Position numbers and translations under genes: made by a program
The notes under the pieces: generated by a model
The model's database searches: none
The model's input: the letters and a program-made list of their open reading frames with translations, nothing else
Told to the model about the DNA's origin: nothing
Part shown: one piece after another, positions 38,504 through 48,073 of the stretch
Layout: every line of letters starts with the position of its first letter
Position numbering within the stretch: the first letter of the stretch is position 1
NCBI GenBank assembly: GCA_025353165.1
Contig: JANXRE010000070.1
Coordinates: 1-64,000, forward strand
Origin: Acidobacteriota bacterium
GTDB taxonomy: Bacteria; Acidobacteriota; Terriglobia; Bryobacterales; Bryobacteraceae
Reading direction: 5' to 3'
DNA length: 64,000 nt

Positions 38504-40831
38504 ATGAGATTTTCGTATCAGTGGCTTTGTGAACTGGTGGAAGGCACGCACCCGGATCCGGTTGAACTGGGCCGCGTCATCACGATGAAGACCGCCGAGT
38601 GCGAGGGCGTCAACGTCTTCGCGCCGCATCTCGCGCGGGTCGCCGTAGCGCGCGTGTTGTCGGTGGATCCGATTGCCGGCACGCACAACCGGAAAGTAGA
38701 TGTGGACGCGGGCGTGTACGGACGGCGCACGGTGGTTTGCGGCGCAACGAACTGCCGCGCCGGCATGACGACGATCTACGTTCCGCCTGGGACAACACTC
38801 GGCGTCCTCGCGATCGAGACGGCGGAAATCAACGGCGTGCGGAGCGACGGCATGCTCGCGAGCGGCCAGGAACTCGGCATCAATCGCGACCATTCGGGCA
38901 TACTCGACCTCGACGGCCAGAGCTTCGGGCTGAAGCCGGACTGGACCATTGAGATAGACAACAAGTCCCTGACACACCGACCGGATCTGTGGGGACATCA
39001 CGGGATGGCTCGCGAGGTCGCGGCGATTACGGGTTTGAAGCTGTTGGACCCGGTTCAGATGAACCTGATCCCCGCGCGGTCCGAGCCTTCGCCGATCGCC
39101 GTCGCGATAGAAGATTACACGCTGTGTCCCCGTTACAGCGCGCTGCTGTTCGAGAACGTCACCATCCAGCCGTCGCCGCTGTGGCTCCAGTACCGGTTGG
39201 AAGCGATCGGGTTGAATCCGATCAACAATATTGTGGACGTGACGAATTACGTCATGGCGGAACTGGCGCAGCCGATGCATGCGTTCGACGCGGAGAAGCT
39301 CCGGGGGCATACGATTTACGCCAGGCCTGGCCAGGCGGGCGAGCGTGTGCTGGCGCTGAACGGCGAGTGGTACGATGTGGGGCCTTTTAACGTTGTGATC
39401 GCGGATGACGCGGGTCCGATTGCGATTGGCGGCGTTATCGGCGGCGGCGAGAGCGCAATCGGCGAGGAGACGACACGGATTGTGCTGGAAAGCGCGAATT
39501 TCCAGGCCTCCAGCATTCGCAGGACCTCGTCCATTCTCAAACTGCGCACGGATGCGTCCATGCGTTTTGAAAAAGCGCAGGATCCCGTCAACACGTTGCG
39601 CGGTTTGGCCCGCGCGGTCGAACTGCTGCGCCTCGTATCGCCCGGAATCCGCATCGTTGGCGGGCTGGCGGACGCATGGCAGCCGAAGCCCGCGCCGGCG
39701 CCGATCCGGCTGCCGCTGGACTGGCTGGATCGTAAACTCGGCCGCGCAACACCCGCCGCTGAGGCGCGTTCGATTCTCGAATCGCTGCAGTTCGGCGTTG
39801 CGGAGGCCGGGCCGGGGGTATTCTCGGTATCCGTTCCGACGTGGCGTGCGACGAAAGACGTATCGATGAAGGATGATTTGGTGGAAGAGGTCGGCCGGAT
39901 GATCGGCTACGACACAATCGCGCCGCAAGCTCCGCTGGTCGCGACCACGCCGCCTCCGGCGAACGAGGAGCGGGCCTTCCATCATCGGGTCCGCGAAACG
40001 ATGGTCCAGCAGGGCTTCACCGAAGTCTACAATTATTCCTTCGTGAGCGAAGACGAGATTGCGGTTTTTGGTTTCGACAGCGCGGACCACCTTCGCCTGG
40101 GCAATCCAATCGTCGCCGATCAGCAGTTGATGAGGAGCTCGCTGCTGCCCGGGATCCTGCGGAACATCCGGCATAACTCAAAACATTTGGACGCGTTCCG
40201 ATTTTTTGAAATCGGCCGTGAGATTCATTCAAGTGCGGACGGACTCCCGAACGAGATACCTCACTTAACCGCCGCGATCTTCACTCGGGAGACGGCTGGC
40301 ACTCAGTTGTTCGAGCTAAAGCGGGTTGCGGAGTGCCTGGTGGGCGATGCCGCGGTGGAGCCGGTCGAAGGGGGCTCGTACGAGCATCCCGCGCGCGCCG
40401 GCGTGGTGCGCGCCGGCGGCCGGGACATCGGGCGGCTGTTCGAATTCCATCCGTCGCTGGTGGAGGGCGGACGCGCCGCGGTGCTCGATCTGGACCTGCG
40501 CGCACTCGAATCGGCGCAGCCCAACGAGCGAAGATATAAGGCGCTCCGCCGTTACCCGGCCAGCGCCTTCGACCTTTCAGTCCTGGCGGGTGCCCGGGAT
40601 CTCGCTGGACTGATTCAGGCGCGGTTGGCGGAACTCGCCGGCTCGGATTTATTGTCCATCGAGTTCCTCCGCCAGTACGAAGGCTCTCCTTTGCCCGAGG
40701 GAAAGAAGAGCGTGTCCTACCGCCTTACAGTTGCCGACCCGGGCCGGACGCTGTCCTCGGACGAGGTTGCGGCGGTCCGCGCCCGGATCATCGAGGGCAT
40801 GCGCGGCCTGGGTTACGAACTCAGGGTTTAG
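38504..40831 (+). CDS. pheT: Phenylalanyl-tRNA synthetase beta subunit
   Basis: A 775-residue PheT. It has the EMAP/OB tRNA-binding part (VVCGATNCRAGM), B3/B4 editing domain (HRPDLWGHHGMAREVAAITG), B5 region and the C-terminal anticodon-binding fold, with full family length. It forms the alpha2beta2 synthetase with PheS and edits Tyr-tRNA-Phe. It lies 3 nt after pheS; its stop overlaps that of mscL by 4 nt. Confidence 0.96.
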   Translation: MRFSYQWLCELVEGTHPDPVELGRVITMKTAECEGVNVFAPHLARVAVARVLSVDPIAGTHNRKVDVDAGVYGRRTVVCGATNCRAGMTTIYVPPGTTLGVLAIETAEINGVRSDGMLASGQELGINRDHSGILDLDGQSFGLKPDWTIEIDNKSLTHRPDLWGHHGMAREVAAITGLKLLDPVQMNLIPARSEPSPIAVAIEDYTLCPRYSALLFENVTIQPSPLWLQYRLEAIGLNPINNIVDVTNYVMAELAQPMHAFDAEKLRGHTIYARPGQAGERVLALNGEWYDVGPFNVVIADDAGPIAIGGVIGGGESAIGEETTRIVLESANFQASSIRRTSSILKLRTDASMRFEKAQDPVNTLRGLARAVELLRLVSPGIRIVGGLADAWQPKPAPAPIRLPLDWLDRKLGRATPAAEARSILESLQFGVAEAGPGVFSVSVPTWRATKDVSMKDDLVEEVGRMIGYDTIAPQAPLVATTPPPANEERAFHHRVRETMVQQGFTEVYNYSFVSEDEIAVFGFDSADHLRLGNPIVADQQLMRSSLLPGILRNIRHNSKHLDAFRFFEIGREIHSSADGLPNEIPHLTAAIFTRETAGTQLFELKRVAECLVGDAAVEPVEGGSYEHPARAGVVRAGGRDIGRLFEFHPSLVEGGRAAVLDLDLRALESAQPNERRYKALRRYPASAFDLSVLAGARDLAGLIQARLAELAGSDLLSIEFLRQYEGSPLPEGKKSVSYRLTVADPGRTLSSDEVAAVRARIIEGMRGLGYELRV

Positions 40832-41259
40832 CTAAGTGCCGAAGTGCACTGCGGGCATTTCCGCGCGGCGAGCGGAATCGCCATCGCGCAATACGGACAA
40901 TCTTTGGTAGGCGCAGCCGCCGCTACTACCGGCGTCTTCCTACTGTTCGCAGCCTTGACGACCAGAAAGATCACGGACGCAACGATCAGAAAGTTGACTA
41001 AGGTGTTGAGGAACGCGCCATACGCGATGACAGGCGCGGATGCTTTTCGCGCCGCGTCGAGCGTTTCGTAAGTCTTACCATCGAGCGTCCAGTAGAGAGT
41101 CTTGAAGTCGACCTTGCCGAGCACCATGCCGATGGGAGGCATGATTACGTCGTTCACGAGCGACGCGATGACAGCCCCGAAAGCGACACCCATAATTACC
41201 GCGACGGCCAAGTCGAGCACGTTGCCGCGCAGAATGAAAGCTTTGAATTCTTTGAGCAA
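40828..41259 (-). CDS. mscL: Large-conductance mechanosensitive channel with C-terminal zinc ribbon
   Basis: A 143-residue MscL. KEFKAFILRGNVLDLAVAVI and MGVAFGAVIASLVNDVIMPP are the family's N-helix and first membrane helix; the second helix is around 85-105. It opens under membrane tension to release solutes. The tail CPYCAMAIPLAARKCPQC adds a two-CxxC zinc ribbon, as in many non-enterobacterial MscLs. Start is TTG 41257-41259, with GAGGAGG 7 nt upstream. Confidence 0.93.
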   Translation of the reverse strand: MLKEFKAFILRGNVLDLAVAVIMGVAFGAVIASLVNDVIMPPIGMVLGKVDFKTLYWTLDGKTYETLDAARKASAPVIAYGAFLNTLVNFLIVASVIFLVVKAANSRKTPVVAAAAPTKDCPYCAMAIPLAARKCPQCTSALS

Positions 41260-41279
41260 AGTTACGCCTCCTCGGGTGA

Positions 41280-43124
41280 TTATGGCACGCGACCGGATTC
41301 CTGTGCAGCGCGAAACTCGCGTTCGGCCTCCGCGGTCTTTCCCAGCTTCTGCAGAATCATGCCCAAAGTGTTGTGCGCCTCGGCCGAGCCGGGATCGGAT
41401 TGGAGCGCGGCCAGCATTTGCCGTTGGGCCTCGGTCCAATTCTGTCGCATGGCCGCGAAGATGCCCAGGTTGTAGTGCGCCGTATAGCTATTGGGATCGA
41501 TGGACAGAAGGTGATTCAGGTGAGCGCGGGCTTGAGCGAAATCCTGTTTCTGAATATAGATCTCGGCCAGCGCCTCGTCGGCCAGCGTGTACCACGGCTC
41601 GAGGGCCAACGCCGTCTTGAGCTCGCGCGCAGCGTCATCGAACTGGCGAAGCTGGTAGTGACAGAACCCCAGCTCGTAGTGAGCCTCGGCGTCCTTGGGA
41701 GCCTGCTTGATCGCCTGCTGGAATTCGCGCGCGGCTTGCGCGAACTGGCCGAGCCGTTTCTGATTCAATCCCAGATTGATCTGGATGTCCACGACGTCCG
41801 GCAGCTTGTCCCGCAATTTCTCCAGGACGCCGCCGGACTCCGCCAGCCGGCCAGTGGAGGCGAGCGACAATGCGCTGAAGTACTTTTCAAAATCGCCGAT
41901 GCGATCTTTCGGATCCACGCGTGGTTCACGGCCGGAACCCGAGGATCCGCCCAGATAGCCGAGCGATCGGAGGGCATTGACGGATTCCGGCGTAGGCTTG
42001 CCCGGGCGGACGGCCGGAGAACCGGCGCGCACCGCGGCGATCTGCTTACTCATCGCGGCTGCCGCCGGCCGCTGCTGATCGTAAACATTTCGCAGCTCTT
42101 TCGGGTCGCTTGAGAGATCGTAGAACTCAGGCTTGGGAGCCTCGATGTACTTGTAGCGGCCCGACCGCAAGCTTCGCAAGGTGGCGCAGCCGAAATGGTT
42201 TCGCGCGTACAGGCTTTCGGAATAGACCTGCCCTTCGCCGGCGGCCCCGATCAGGCTGCGGCCTCGCATCTCGCCCGGCCGCGCAACGCCGATTGCATCC
42301 AGGATGGTCGGCGCGACGTCCAGCAATCCGGCGGGATCGTCCACCCGCTCCCGCGGAATGCGCCTGGCCCCCGCCGGCCAGTGAATGAGGAGCGGCACGT
42401 GCAGAGTGCTCTGGTAGATGAAATACCCGTGCGTGCTCTCGCCGTGGTCGCCAAGGCCCTCTCCATGATCGGAAGTGAACACGATTAGCGCCTTCTGCAA
42501 AATCCGGCGGCGTTCCAGGAACGCCAGAAACTCCCCGAGCACCCGATCCACGTAGGCCAGCTCGCCGTCATAGCCCTGCGCGAGGTCGTACGGGAGGTGC
42601 AGGTCGTACAGATGGAGAAAAAGGAAGAACGGCGCGCTGGAATTGCGCTCCACCCAGCGCATCGCTGCTTCCGCCACCTGGGCTCCCGGCCGCTTGCGAT
42701 CTATCTGGCCGGTCGTTTTGTTGTGGAGATCGAGAGGGCCGTCGTACACGTCGAAGCCCCGGTTCAATCCAAAGCGCCGATCCAAAACGAAGCTGCCCAC
42801 GAAAGCGCCTGTCCGGTATCCGGCTTTCTTCAAGACCGTGGCGAGTGTAATGGCGCCAGGCCCGAGCGGCACGCCGTTATCCTGCACTCCGCTGGCGAAA
42901 GGGTAGGTGGAGGTAAGCAGCGCAACGTGAGCCGGCAGCGTGAGGGGAAACGGAGTGCCGACCTGGGTAAACAGCGTCCCATTCTTCCCCAGCGCATTGA
43001 TATGCGGCGTCGCGGAACCCAGGCGATCGGCCCGGAGCGTATCCACCGAAATCAGAATGACGGGCGTGGACGGCTGGGCCTGGCATGCGAACGCAGCCAG
43101 CGCAAGGAAGGCCAAACGAAACAT
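41280..43124 (-). CDS. Sulfatase/phosphoglycerol-transferase-like protein with C-terminal TPR repeats
   Basis: A 614-residue exported protein (signal MFRLAFLALAAFACQA). The sulfatase-type alkaline phosphatase fold spans about 22-400: VILISVDTLRADRLG binds the metal, with Thr as the likely nucleophile where sulfatases have formylglycine Cys/Ser, and FTSDHGEGLGDHGESTHG is the second metal site. Three or more TPR repeats follow (e.g. AEAHYELGFCHYQLRQFDDA). This combination is common in Acidobacteria and may act on surface polymers. It lacks the C/S-x-P-x-R sulfatase signature, so true sulfatase activity is doubtful. Start ATG 43122-43124 fits the signal peptide. Confidence 0.82.
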   Translation of the reverse strand: MFRLAFLALAAFACQAQPSTPVILISVDTLRADRLGSATPHINALGKNGTLFTQVGTPFPLTLPAHVALLTSTYPFASGVQDNGVPLGPGAITLATVLKKAGYRTGAFVGSFVLDRRFGLNRGFDVYDGPLDLHNKTTGQIDRKRPGAQVAEAAMRWVERNSSAPFFLFLHLYDLHLPYDLAQGYDGELAYVDRVLGEFLAFLERRRILQKALIVFTSDHGEGLGDHGESTHGYFIYQSTLHVPLLIHWPAGARRIPRERVDDPAGLLDVAPTILDAIGVARPGEMRGRSLIGAAGEGQVYSESLYARNHFGCATLRSLRSGRYKYIEAPKPEFYDLSSDPKELRNVYDQQRPAAAAMSKQIAAVRAGSPAVRPGKPTPESVNALRSLGYLGGSSGSGREPRVDPKDRIGDFEKYFSALSLASTGRLAESGGVLEKLRDKLPDVVDIQINLGLNQKRLGQFAQAAREFQQAIKQAPKDAEAHYELGFCHYQLRQFDDAARELKTALALEPWYTLADEALAEIYIQKQDFAQARAHLNHLLSIDPNSYTAHYNLGIFAAMRQNWTEAQRQMLAALQSDPGSAEAHNTLGMILQKLGKTAEAEREFRAAQESGRVP

Positions 43125-43196
43125 TTTTCCCGACTCTAACACGAAACCATTGGCTTGCTTTTTGGCGGCTAATGACTGCAATGCTATCATTGCCGT

Positions 43197-43439
43197 ATGC
43201 CCAGCCTCACGATTCGAAAACTGGATGACGCCGTGAAGTCGCGGCTGCGTGTCCGGGCGGCTCAGCGAGGCCGGTCCATGGAAGAGGAGGCGCGGGAGAT
43301 CCTCAAGGCGGCACTCACACAGGAGACGCCGCACAGGTTGAATCTGGCGGAATCGATCCGGCGGCTTATAGAACCGCTCGGAGGCGTGGAGCTCGCTCGT
43401 CTTCCGCGCGAACCTGTCCGGCGGCCTCCGAAACTCTGA
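43197..43439 (+). CDS. FitA-type ribbon-helix-helix antitoxin
   Basis: An 80-residue protein. PSLTIRKLDDAVKSRLRVRA, AQRGRSMEEEAREIL is the FitA/VapB-like ribbon-helix-helix DNA-binding domain, and the C-terminal tail (SIRRLIEPLGGVELA) would bind and block the toxin. It lies 2 nt before the PIN toxin gene. The pair represses its own promoter in known cases. Confidence 0.9.
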   Translation: MPSLTIRKLDDAVKSRLRVRAAQRGRSMEEEAREILKAALTQETPHRLNLAESIRRLIEPLGGVELARLPREPVRRPPKL

Positions 43440-43441
43440 AA

Positions 43442-43861
43442 ATGATCGTCCTCGATACGAACGTGCTGTTCGAAGCCCTGAAACCCGCGCCTTCGGAAGT
43501 TGTCCTGCGTTGGCTCGCTGCCCAGGAGCCAATGGCCGTATTCACTACTACGATCACGCAGGCCGAGGTGCTCTATGGGGTCGAGGGGTTGCCCACGGGC
43601 AAACGCCGCACGCGATTGCATGGCGCGATCGAAAAGCTGTTTGGCGACGAATTCCGAGGCCGCATCCTTTCCTTCGACCAAGACGCTGCGCGCTTGTTTG
43701 CCCGGATCGTGGCCAATCGAGCGGCGATGGGCCGGCCGATTTCGCAGTTCGATGCCATGATCGCGTCGATCTCCCGCTCGCATCGCGCCGCCGTGGCAAC
43801 ACACGATGTGGATGACTTCGAGCACTGCGGAGTCCCCGTCATAAACCCTTGGGACAAATAA
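43442..43861 (+). CDS. FitB/VapC-type PIN-domain toxin
   Basis: A 139-residue PIN protein with D5 (MIVLDTNVLFEALKP), E42 in QAEVLYGVE, D104 in SQFDAMIAS and D125 in THDVDDF, the full set of metal-binding acids. FitB-type PIN toxins are ribonucleases held by FitA. The pair sits as an island between two minus-strand genes, with a 3-nt gap to the convergent beta-lactamase-like gene. Confidence 0.92.
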   Translation: MIVLDTNVLFEALKPAPSEVVLRWLAAQEPMAVFTTTITQAEVLYGVEGLPTGKRRTRLHGAIEKLFGDEFRGRILSFDQDAARLFARIVANRAAMGRPISQFDAMIASISRSHRAAVATHDVDDFEHCGVPVINPWDK

Positions 43862-43864
43862 CAG

Positions 43865-45514
43865 CTACGGCGCTTCCACGCGCCACAAATCCGCGCCGTC
43901 GTATTTCATCATCCGCGCTTTCGCCTCGGCCACGTAAAGGAACTCGACCGTGTCCGGGCCGTCCGGCCCAATCCGGAACAGAGCCTTTCCGATCGGCACG
44001 AGCGGGTCGCCGCCTATCCACAACTGGCCTTTCCTCACGGCAACGCGGACGCTGCCCGTCCAGGCGCTGTCGCCGCGGTAGTGCCCGGTGAACGGTTCCA
44101 ATGCGCCGGTGGGCGGAAATGTGCGCGGACCCGCGTAGTTCGGATTCGTATACCAGTGGGCGCCATGCGCAAGCTCGACGACCTTCGACTCGGCGCGCCC
44201 AAAGACGAAGGGAAAGCGGCGCAGATCCGGTTTCATGGCCCAAAACGCATCCTCGCCGGCGGCTCGCAGCCGGATTGTTTCCCCGCCCAGTCGAATGGCG
44301 AGGCCACCGCTTTCCGGGACCACTCCGATTTTGCGATTGTCCGGCGACGTATAGGCTCCGAGGTAATCGCCGGGGTTTTTCACGGCCATCGGGTCGGGCA
44401 GATCGGGCGCCTTCGGCAGATCTTTTCCTTCCATTTGCGCACGCATCAGGCGTACCGCAAACTCCGTCACGGGGTTGGGGCGGTAGCCGAGTTGCACGTT
44501 TAGGGAGGCGAACGCGGCGACGCCGGAATCGAGATCCACGTGCATTGCCGACGCGAAAGAGATCATGCCGCCCGTGTGACGGAGGAGGGTGTGGCCGTCC
44601 AGTTTGTCCACCCCGATCCCGTATCCGTACGACGCCGTGGGGCTCAATTCCTTCGCTTCGATGTACGGCTGGATGAACTGGGCGAAGCTGGCTGCCGGCA
44701 GTAGCGCCTGTCCCTTGCGAAGCAGCATTTGCAGATAGCGGCCCATGTCGCCCGCGGTGGAAACGATGCTGCCCGCCGCATCGTCGAAGACCAGGTTCCC
44801 GGCGGGGGCCAGCGGGTCGTGGCCGGCGTAGCCGATATCGTCGATCAGCGGGACGTAACTCCGCGACGTGCGCGCGCGGTTGTGGCCGGCGATCACAGCC
44901 TCCGAGGACGACATCCCCAAGGGCCGGAAGATGCGGTCGCGGATCGAGTCTGGCCAGGGTTTGCCGTCGAGTTTCTCAATCAAGTGCCCGAGGATCGCGA
45001 AACCAAGATTGCAGTAGTGAAACCGCTGTCCAGGCTGGAACGCTTGCACGTGCCTCGCCGACGGGTCGGACAGAAACAGGCCGAGGCTGTTCGGGAGACC
45101 GGACGAGTGCGTCAGCAGGTGATGCGTGGTGATCGTCCCGTAGTTCGTCTCGACCGGCAGCCAGGGCAGGTAGTCGAGAACGGGCCGCTGCAAATCCAAC
45201 TTCCCCTCGTCCTTCAGTTGAAGGAGCGCCAGCGCCACGAACGACTTGGTGATCGATCCAATCTCAAAGAGAAGTTCCGGGGTCACCGGCGCTCTTGCCT
45301 CGAGATCCGCGAACCCGTATGTCTTGACGCGCACCACGCCACCGGAGTTCGCAAGCGCGAGCGTCATGCCGGGCGCGTTCATCGCCCGCATGTAGCGCTC
45401 AATGAACTCGTCCAGACCCGGGAAAATGGGATTCGAGTCCGCCGCAAACACCCGCGCTGCGCCCACGCCGGCCGCGCCCAATAGCAACTCCCGCCGGTCG
45501 AGTTTCAGGGACAT
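43865..45514 (-). CDS. Serine hydrolase of the class C beta-lactamase family
   Basis: A 549-residue exported enzyme. A Tat-like signal (DRRELLLGAAGVGAARVFA) is followed by the beta-lactamase/transpeptidase domain, with SITK (Ser87, Lys90), a Y-x-N motif in HYCNLGF, and HTGG near residue 310 replacing KTG. A C-terminal beta-barrel of about 130 residues (DUF3471-like) extends it beyond AmpC length. Such proteins are usually peptidases or esterases acting on D-amino acid or acyl substrates rather than resistance factors. Confidence 0.87.
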   Translation of the reverse strand: MSLKLDRRELLLGAAGVGAARVFAADSNPIFPGLDEFIERYMRAMNAPGMTLALANSGGVVRVKTYGFADLEARAPVTPELLFEIGSITKSFVALALLQLKDEGKLDLQRPVLDYLPWLPVETNYGTITTHHLLTHSSGLPNSLGLFLSDPSARHVQAFQPGQRFHYCNLGFAILGHLIEKLDGKPWPDSIRDRIFRPLGMSSSEAVIAGHNRARTSRSYVPLIDDIGYAGHDPLAPAGNLVFDDAAGSIVSTAGDMGRYLQMLLRKGQALLPAASFAQFIQPYIEAKELSPTASYGYGIGVDKLDGHTLLRHTGGMISFASAMHVDLDSGVAAFASLNVQLGYRPNPVTEFAVRLMRAQMEGKDLPKAPDLPDPMAVKNPGDYLGAYTSPDNRKIGVVPESGGLAIRLGGETIRLRAAGEDAFWAMKPDLRRFPFVFGRAESKVVELAHGAHWYTNPNYAGPRTFPPTGALEPFTGHYRGDSAWTGSVRVAVRKGQLWIGGDPLVPIGKALFRIGPDGPDTVEFLYVAEAKARMMKYDGADLWRVEAP

Positions 45515-45548
45515 GGCGTGAGAATACCATCATTGATAAACTAGGGGC

Positions 45549-46235
45549 ATGAGGATAACTGGGATTGTAATTCAGATGTCTATCCTCGCCGCCACTTGCC
45601 TGGCTGCGAAACTCCCGACCACCAATCTTCGCGGCGACTACGTCGAAGCGCGCACCGCGGACGTGTACACTGGTCCCTGCTTCGCCAACGGCGAGGTCGG
45701 ACAGACGGGCCGGCTGGCCGTGATGGGCTGGCATGTCGAGACAGGCGAATGGGAAGGCGTCAACCTCGCCGGCTTATCCGTCATGGGCGTCATCCGCGGC
45801 AAGAGCACGCTGGGCGATTACGCGGCGACGTCGTATCCCGCCGTCAAGGCAGTGATCATCGTTGACGAGAAGGCGACGCCCGAGCAGCGCATGGCGTTGC
45901 AGGCGTTCGCGCAGCGCATGTCCGGCGACCTACTGACCGACGTTGTGAAGACCGTTGCCCAGCCGATCGACTTCCAAATGGCCGGCAACAGCGTGCATTC
46001 CATGCAAGCCGAAATGATCGCCGGCCACCTGGCAAAGGTCGCCACGCGGCCGCTGAACGAGGGCGATCAGATCTGCCACAACGAAGGCGTTTTCTACCCG
46101 CCGCTGACCGAGACGGATCACGCCATGGCTGCTTACACGACGGCGAACTCTTATACGGGGAAGGAGCTCGGCGAGAGCTGGAGCTACCCCGAAAAGCGCA
46201 GCGCCTTCGTCGCCAGCTTCCACTATTCGAACTAA
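45549..46235 (+). CDS. DUF1326 family exported protein
   Basis: A 228-residue protein with a signal peptide (ITGIVIQMSILAATCLAAKL) and the DUF1326 opening LRGDYVEARTADVYTGPCFA. The domain fills the rest of the chain. The family is of unknown function, and the conserved Cys and acidic residues near the start suggest metal or ligand binding. Monocistronic, convergent with the TIM-barrel gene (7 nt gap). Confidence 0.82.
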   Translation: MRITGIVIQMSILAATCLAAKLPTTNLRGDYVEARTADVYTGPCFANGEVGQTGRLAVMGWHVETGEWEGVNLAGLSVMGVIRGKSTLGDYAATSYPAVKAVIIVDEKATPEQRMALQAFAQRMSGDLLTDVVKTVAQPIDFQMAGNSVHSMQAEMIAGHLAKVATRPLNEGDQICHNEGVFYPPLTETDHAMAAYTTANSYTGKELGESWSYPEKRSAFVASFHYSN

Positions 46236-46242
46236 CCGGCGC

Positions 46243-47076
46243 TCAGGCGAGAGCCTGCTTCATGTAGGCGAAACACTTCCGCACCTCGGTGATCGGGTCC
46301 GATGCTCCGTCGTACTCGTATTCGATCATCGCGGGAATCGAATATGGCTTGTCGCGCAGCAGGCGCAACACTTCCGCGATTGGCGTTTCCCCTTGCCCGA
46401 ACGGCAGGTTCCGGCCCTGGAATTTCTTGCGATCCTTGATGTGCAGCGTCACGATCCGGTCGTGGTGCTTGTCGATGTAGTCGACGGGATCGAAGCCCGC
46501 GGCGGTGAAGTGGCCGATGTCCAGATTCACGGCGATGAACTTCGAGCGGCCCTTCATCGCCCGTTCGAATTTCCACGGCTCGGCGAATTCGTTGAGCGAC
46601 CAGTCGGAGTGGTTGTGAAGTCCGACTGTAATTTTGTACTTCTTCGCAAACTTGTCGATGCGATCGACGGCACCGACATTGGTGGACGTAGTAATTTTAT
46701 CCAGCCCCAGCGCCTGCGCTATCCGGAAGCCATTCTCGAACTCCGTATCGCTCCAGTCGTCGCGGAAGCCGTAACTCACAGCGTATAGGTTGACGCCGGC
46801 GTCGTCGAACTTCTTCCTGACGCCGGGCAGTTCCTGGAGCGGCGGATCGCCGCGCCACTTCTGCTCCAGCGGTCCCAACGATAATTCGCAGTACCCGAGG
46901 CCGCACTTTTTGAAGGCGTCGATGCAGAGGTCGAGGTTCCACGGATTGAGATCGCGGAAACTGTACGATTGCGCGCCAATCATGACGCCACGCACGGTGG
47001 AATCGATTGATGCGCCAAACAGATTTGCCGCCGGTATCGCGGCGGCGAGCCGGGCAAACTCTCGGCGAGTGAGCAT
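46243..47076 (-). CDS. Sugar phosphate isomerase/epimerase-like TIM-barrel protein
   Basis: A 277-residue protein of the xylose-isomerase-like TIM-barrel family. The N-terminus MLTRREFARLAAAIPAANLF is a Tat-type signal. Metal-site segments are VGLHNHSDWSL, AVNLDIGHFTAAG, TLHIKDRKKFQ and AMIEYEYDG, giving the usual E/D/H cluster. Exported members occur next to oxidoreductases in sugar catabolism. No partner gene is adjacent. Substrate unknown. Confidence 0.85.
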   Translation of the reverse strand: MLTRREFARLAAAIPAANLFGASIDSTVRGVMIGAQSYSFRDLNPWNLDLCIDAFKKCGLGYCELSLGPLEQKWRGDPPLQELPGVRKKFDDAGVNLYAVSYGFRDDWSDTEFENGFRIAQALGLDKITTSTNVGAVDRIDKFAKKYKITVGLHNHSDWSLNEFAEPWKFERAMKGRSKFIAVNLDIGHFTAAGFDPVDYIDKHHDRIVTLHIKDRKKFQGRNLPFGQGETPIAEVLRLLRDKPYSIPAMIEYEYDGASDPITEVRKCFAYMKQALA

Positions 47077-47096
47077 GGGAGGATTCTAGCGCGTTT

Positions 47097-48071
47097 TCAG
47101 CGCAACTTCTTCGCGATATCCTCGGCGATCTGCCGCCCGTGAAAGCGTCCGTTCTCGATGAAGATCTCGTTCGTGTGCATTCCCGCGACGATTACTCCAG
47201 CCAGGTAAATGCCGTTGCGATCGCTCTCCAACGTCTCTTTATTCGTGCATGGGCGCTGTGTCTCGGGATCGAAAACAATTCCGTGCTTCGCGAGGAAGTC
47301 GGTGTCGGGATGATACCCGATCAACGCGAACACAAAATCGTTCTTCACTTCGATATCGCCATCCGGGGTGGAAAGCAGGACGGAATCCGGCCGGATCTCC
47401 AGAACACGCGACCGGAAATAAGCCTTGATTTCGCCGGCCTTGATCCGGTTCTCGATGTTCGGCTTGATCCAATACTTCACGTGCCGGTGAATGCCCTCGC
47501 CGCGGTGCACCATCGTCACCCGCGCGCCGCTCCAGAACAGCTCGAGCGCCGCAATGGCGGCCGAATTCTTCGCGCCCACCACCATCACGTCGTGATTGAA
47601 ATACGGATGCGGCTCGTTGTAATAATGGATTACTTTGTCCAGATTCTCGCCAGGAACACCGAGTAAGTTCGGACGATCGTAGTAACCAGTGGCGAAGATA
47701 ACTTTCTTAACGGTGTAAGTGCGCGGACGACCGTTCCGGTCTTGTGTATGCGCGACAAACACGCCGTCCTGACCATCGATTTGAGTTACTAACTCGTACT
47801 GGTGAACATCAAGTTTGTAGTGCTCCGCCACCCGCCGGTAGTATTTCAGCGCCTCGCCCCGCATGGGCTTGTCCCCGACCGAAGTCATCGGAATGTCGCC
47901 GATCTCCAGTAGCTCCGGCGTCGTGAAAAACGTCATGTGCGCGGGGTAATGGAAGATCGAATTGACAACGCACCCCTTGTCGAAAAGGACCGCTTCGACT
48001 CCCAGCCGCTTCAGCTCAATTCCACACGCGAGGCCCGTGGGCCCGGCCCCAATGATTGCAACGTCGGCCAT
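47097..48071 (-). CDS. ypdA: YpdA-type FAD/NADPH reductase (bacillithiol disulfide reductase family)
   Basis: A 324-residue flavoprotein. The FAD motif is ADVAIIGAGPTGLACGIELK, ATGYYDRPN is the family's ATG motif, and MVVGAKNSAAIAALEL is the NADPH-binding motif with A for the usual G. The CxxC of thioredoxin reductase is missing, as expected for YpdA, which reduces bacillithiol disulfide or related thiols. The start is the ATG 2 nt after the alaS stop. No bsh genes are in view, so the thiol used is inferred. Confidence 0.85.
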   Translation of the reverse strand: MADVAIIGAGPTGLACGIELKRLGVEAVLFDKGCVVNSIFHYPAHMTFFTTPELLEIGDIPMTSVGDKPMRGEALKYYRRVAEHYKLDVHQYELVTQIDGQDGVFVAHTQDRNGRPRTYTVKKVIFATGYYDRPNLLGVPGENLDKVIHYYNEPHPYFNHDVMVVGAKNSAAIAALELFWSGARVTMVHRGEGIHRHVKYWIKPNIENRIKAGEIKAYFRSRVLEIRPDSVLLSTPDGDIEVKNDFVFALIGYHPDTDFLAKHGIVFDPETQRPCTNKETLESDRNGIYLAGVIVAGMHTNEIFIENGRFHGRQIAEDIAKKLR

Positions 48072-48073
48072 GC

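Noticed and set aside
37658-40174. An 838-codon open frame on the minus strand
   Set aside because: Antisense shadow of pheS and pheT with no recognisable domain.
43839-45484. Plus-strand frames over the beta-lactamase-like gene
   Set aside because: They are shadows of a gene with clear SITK, YCN and signal-peptide features.
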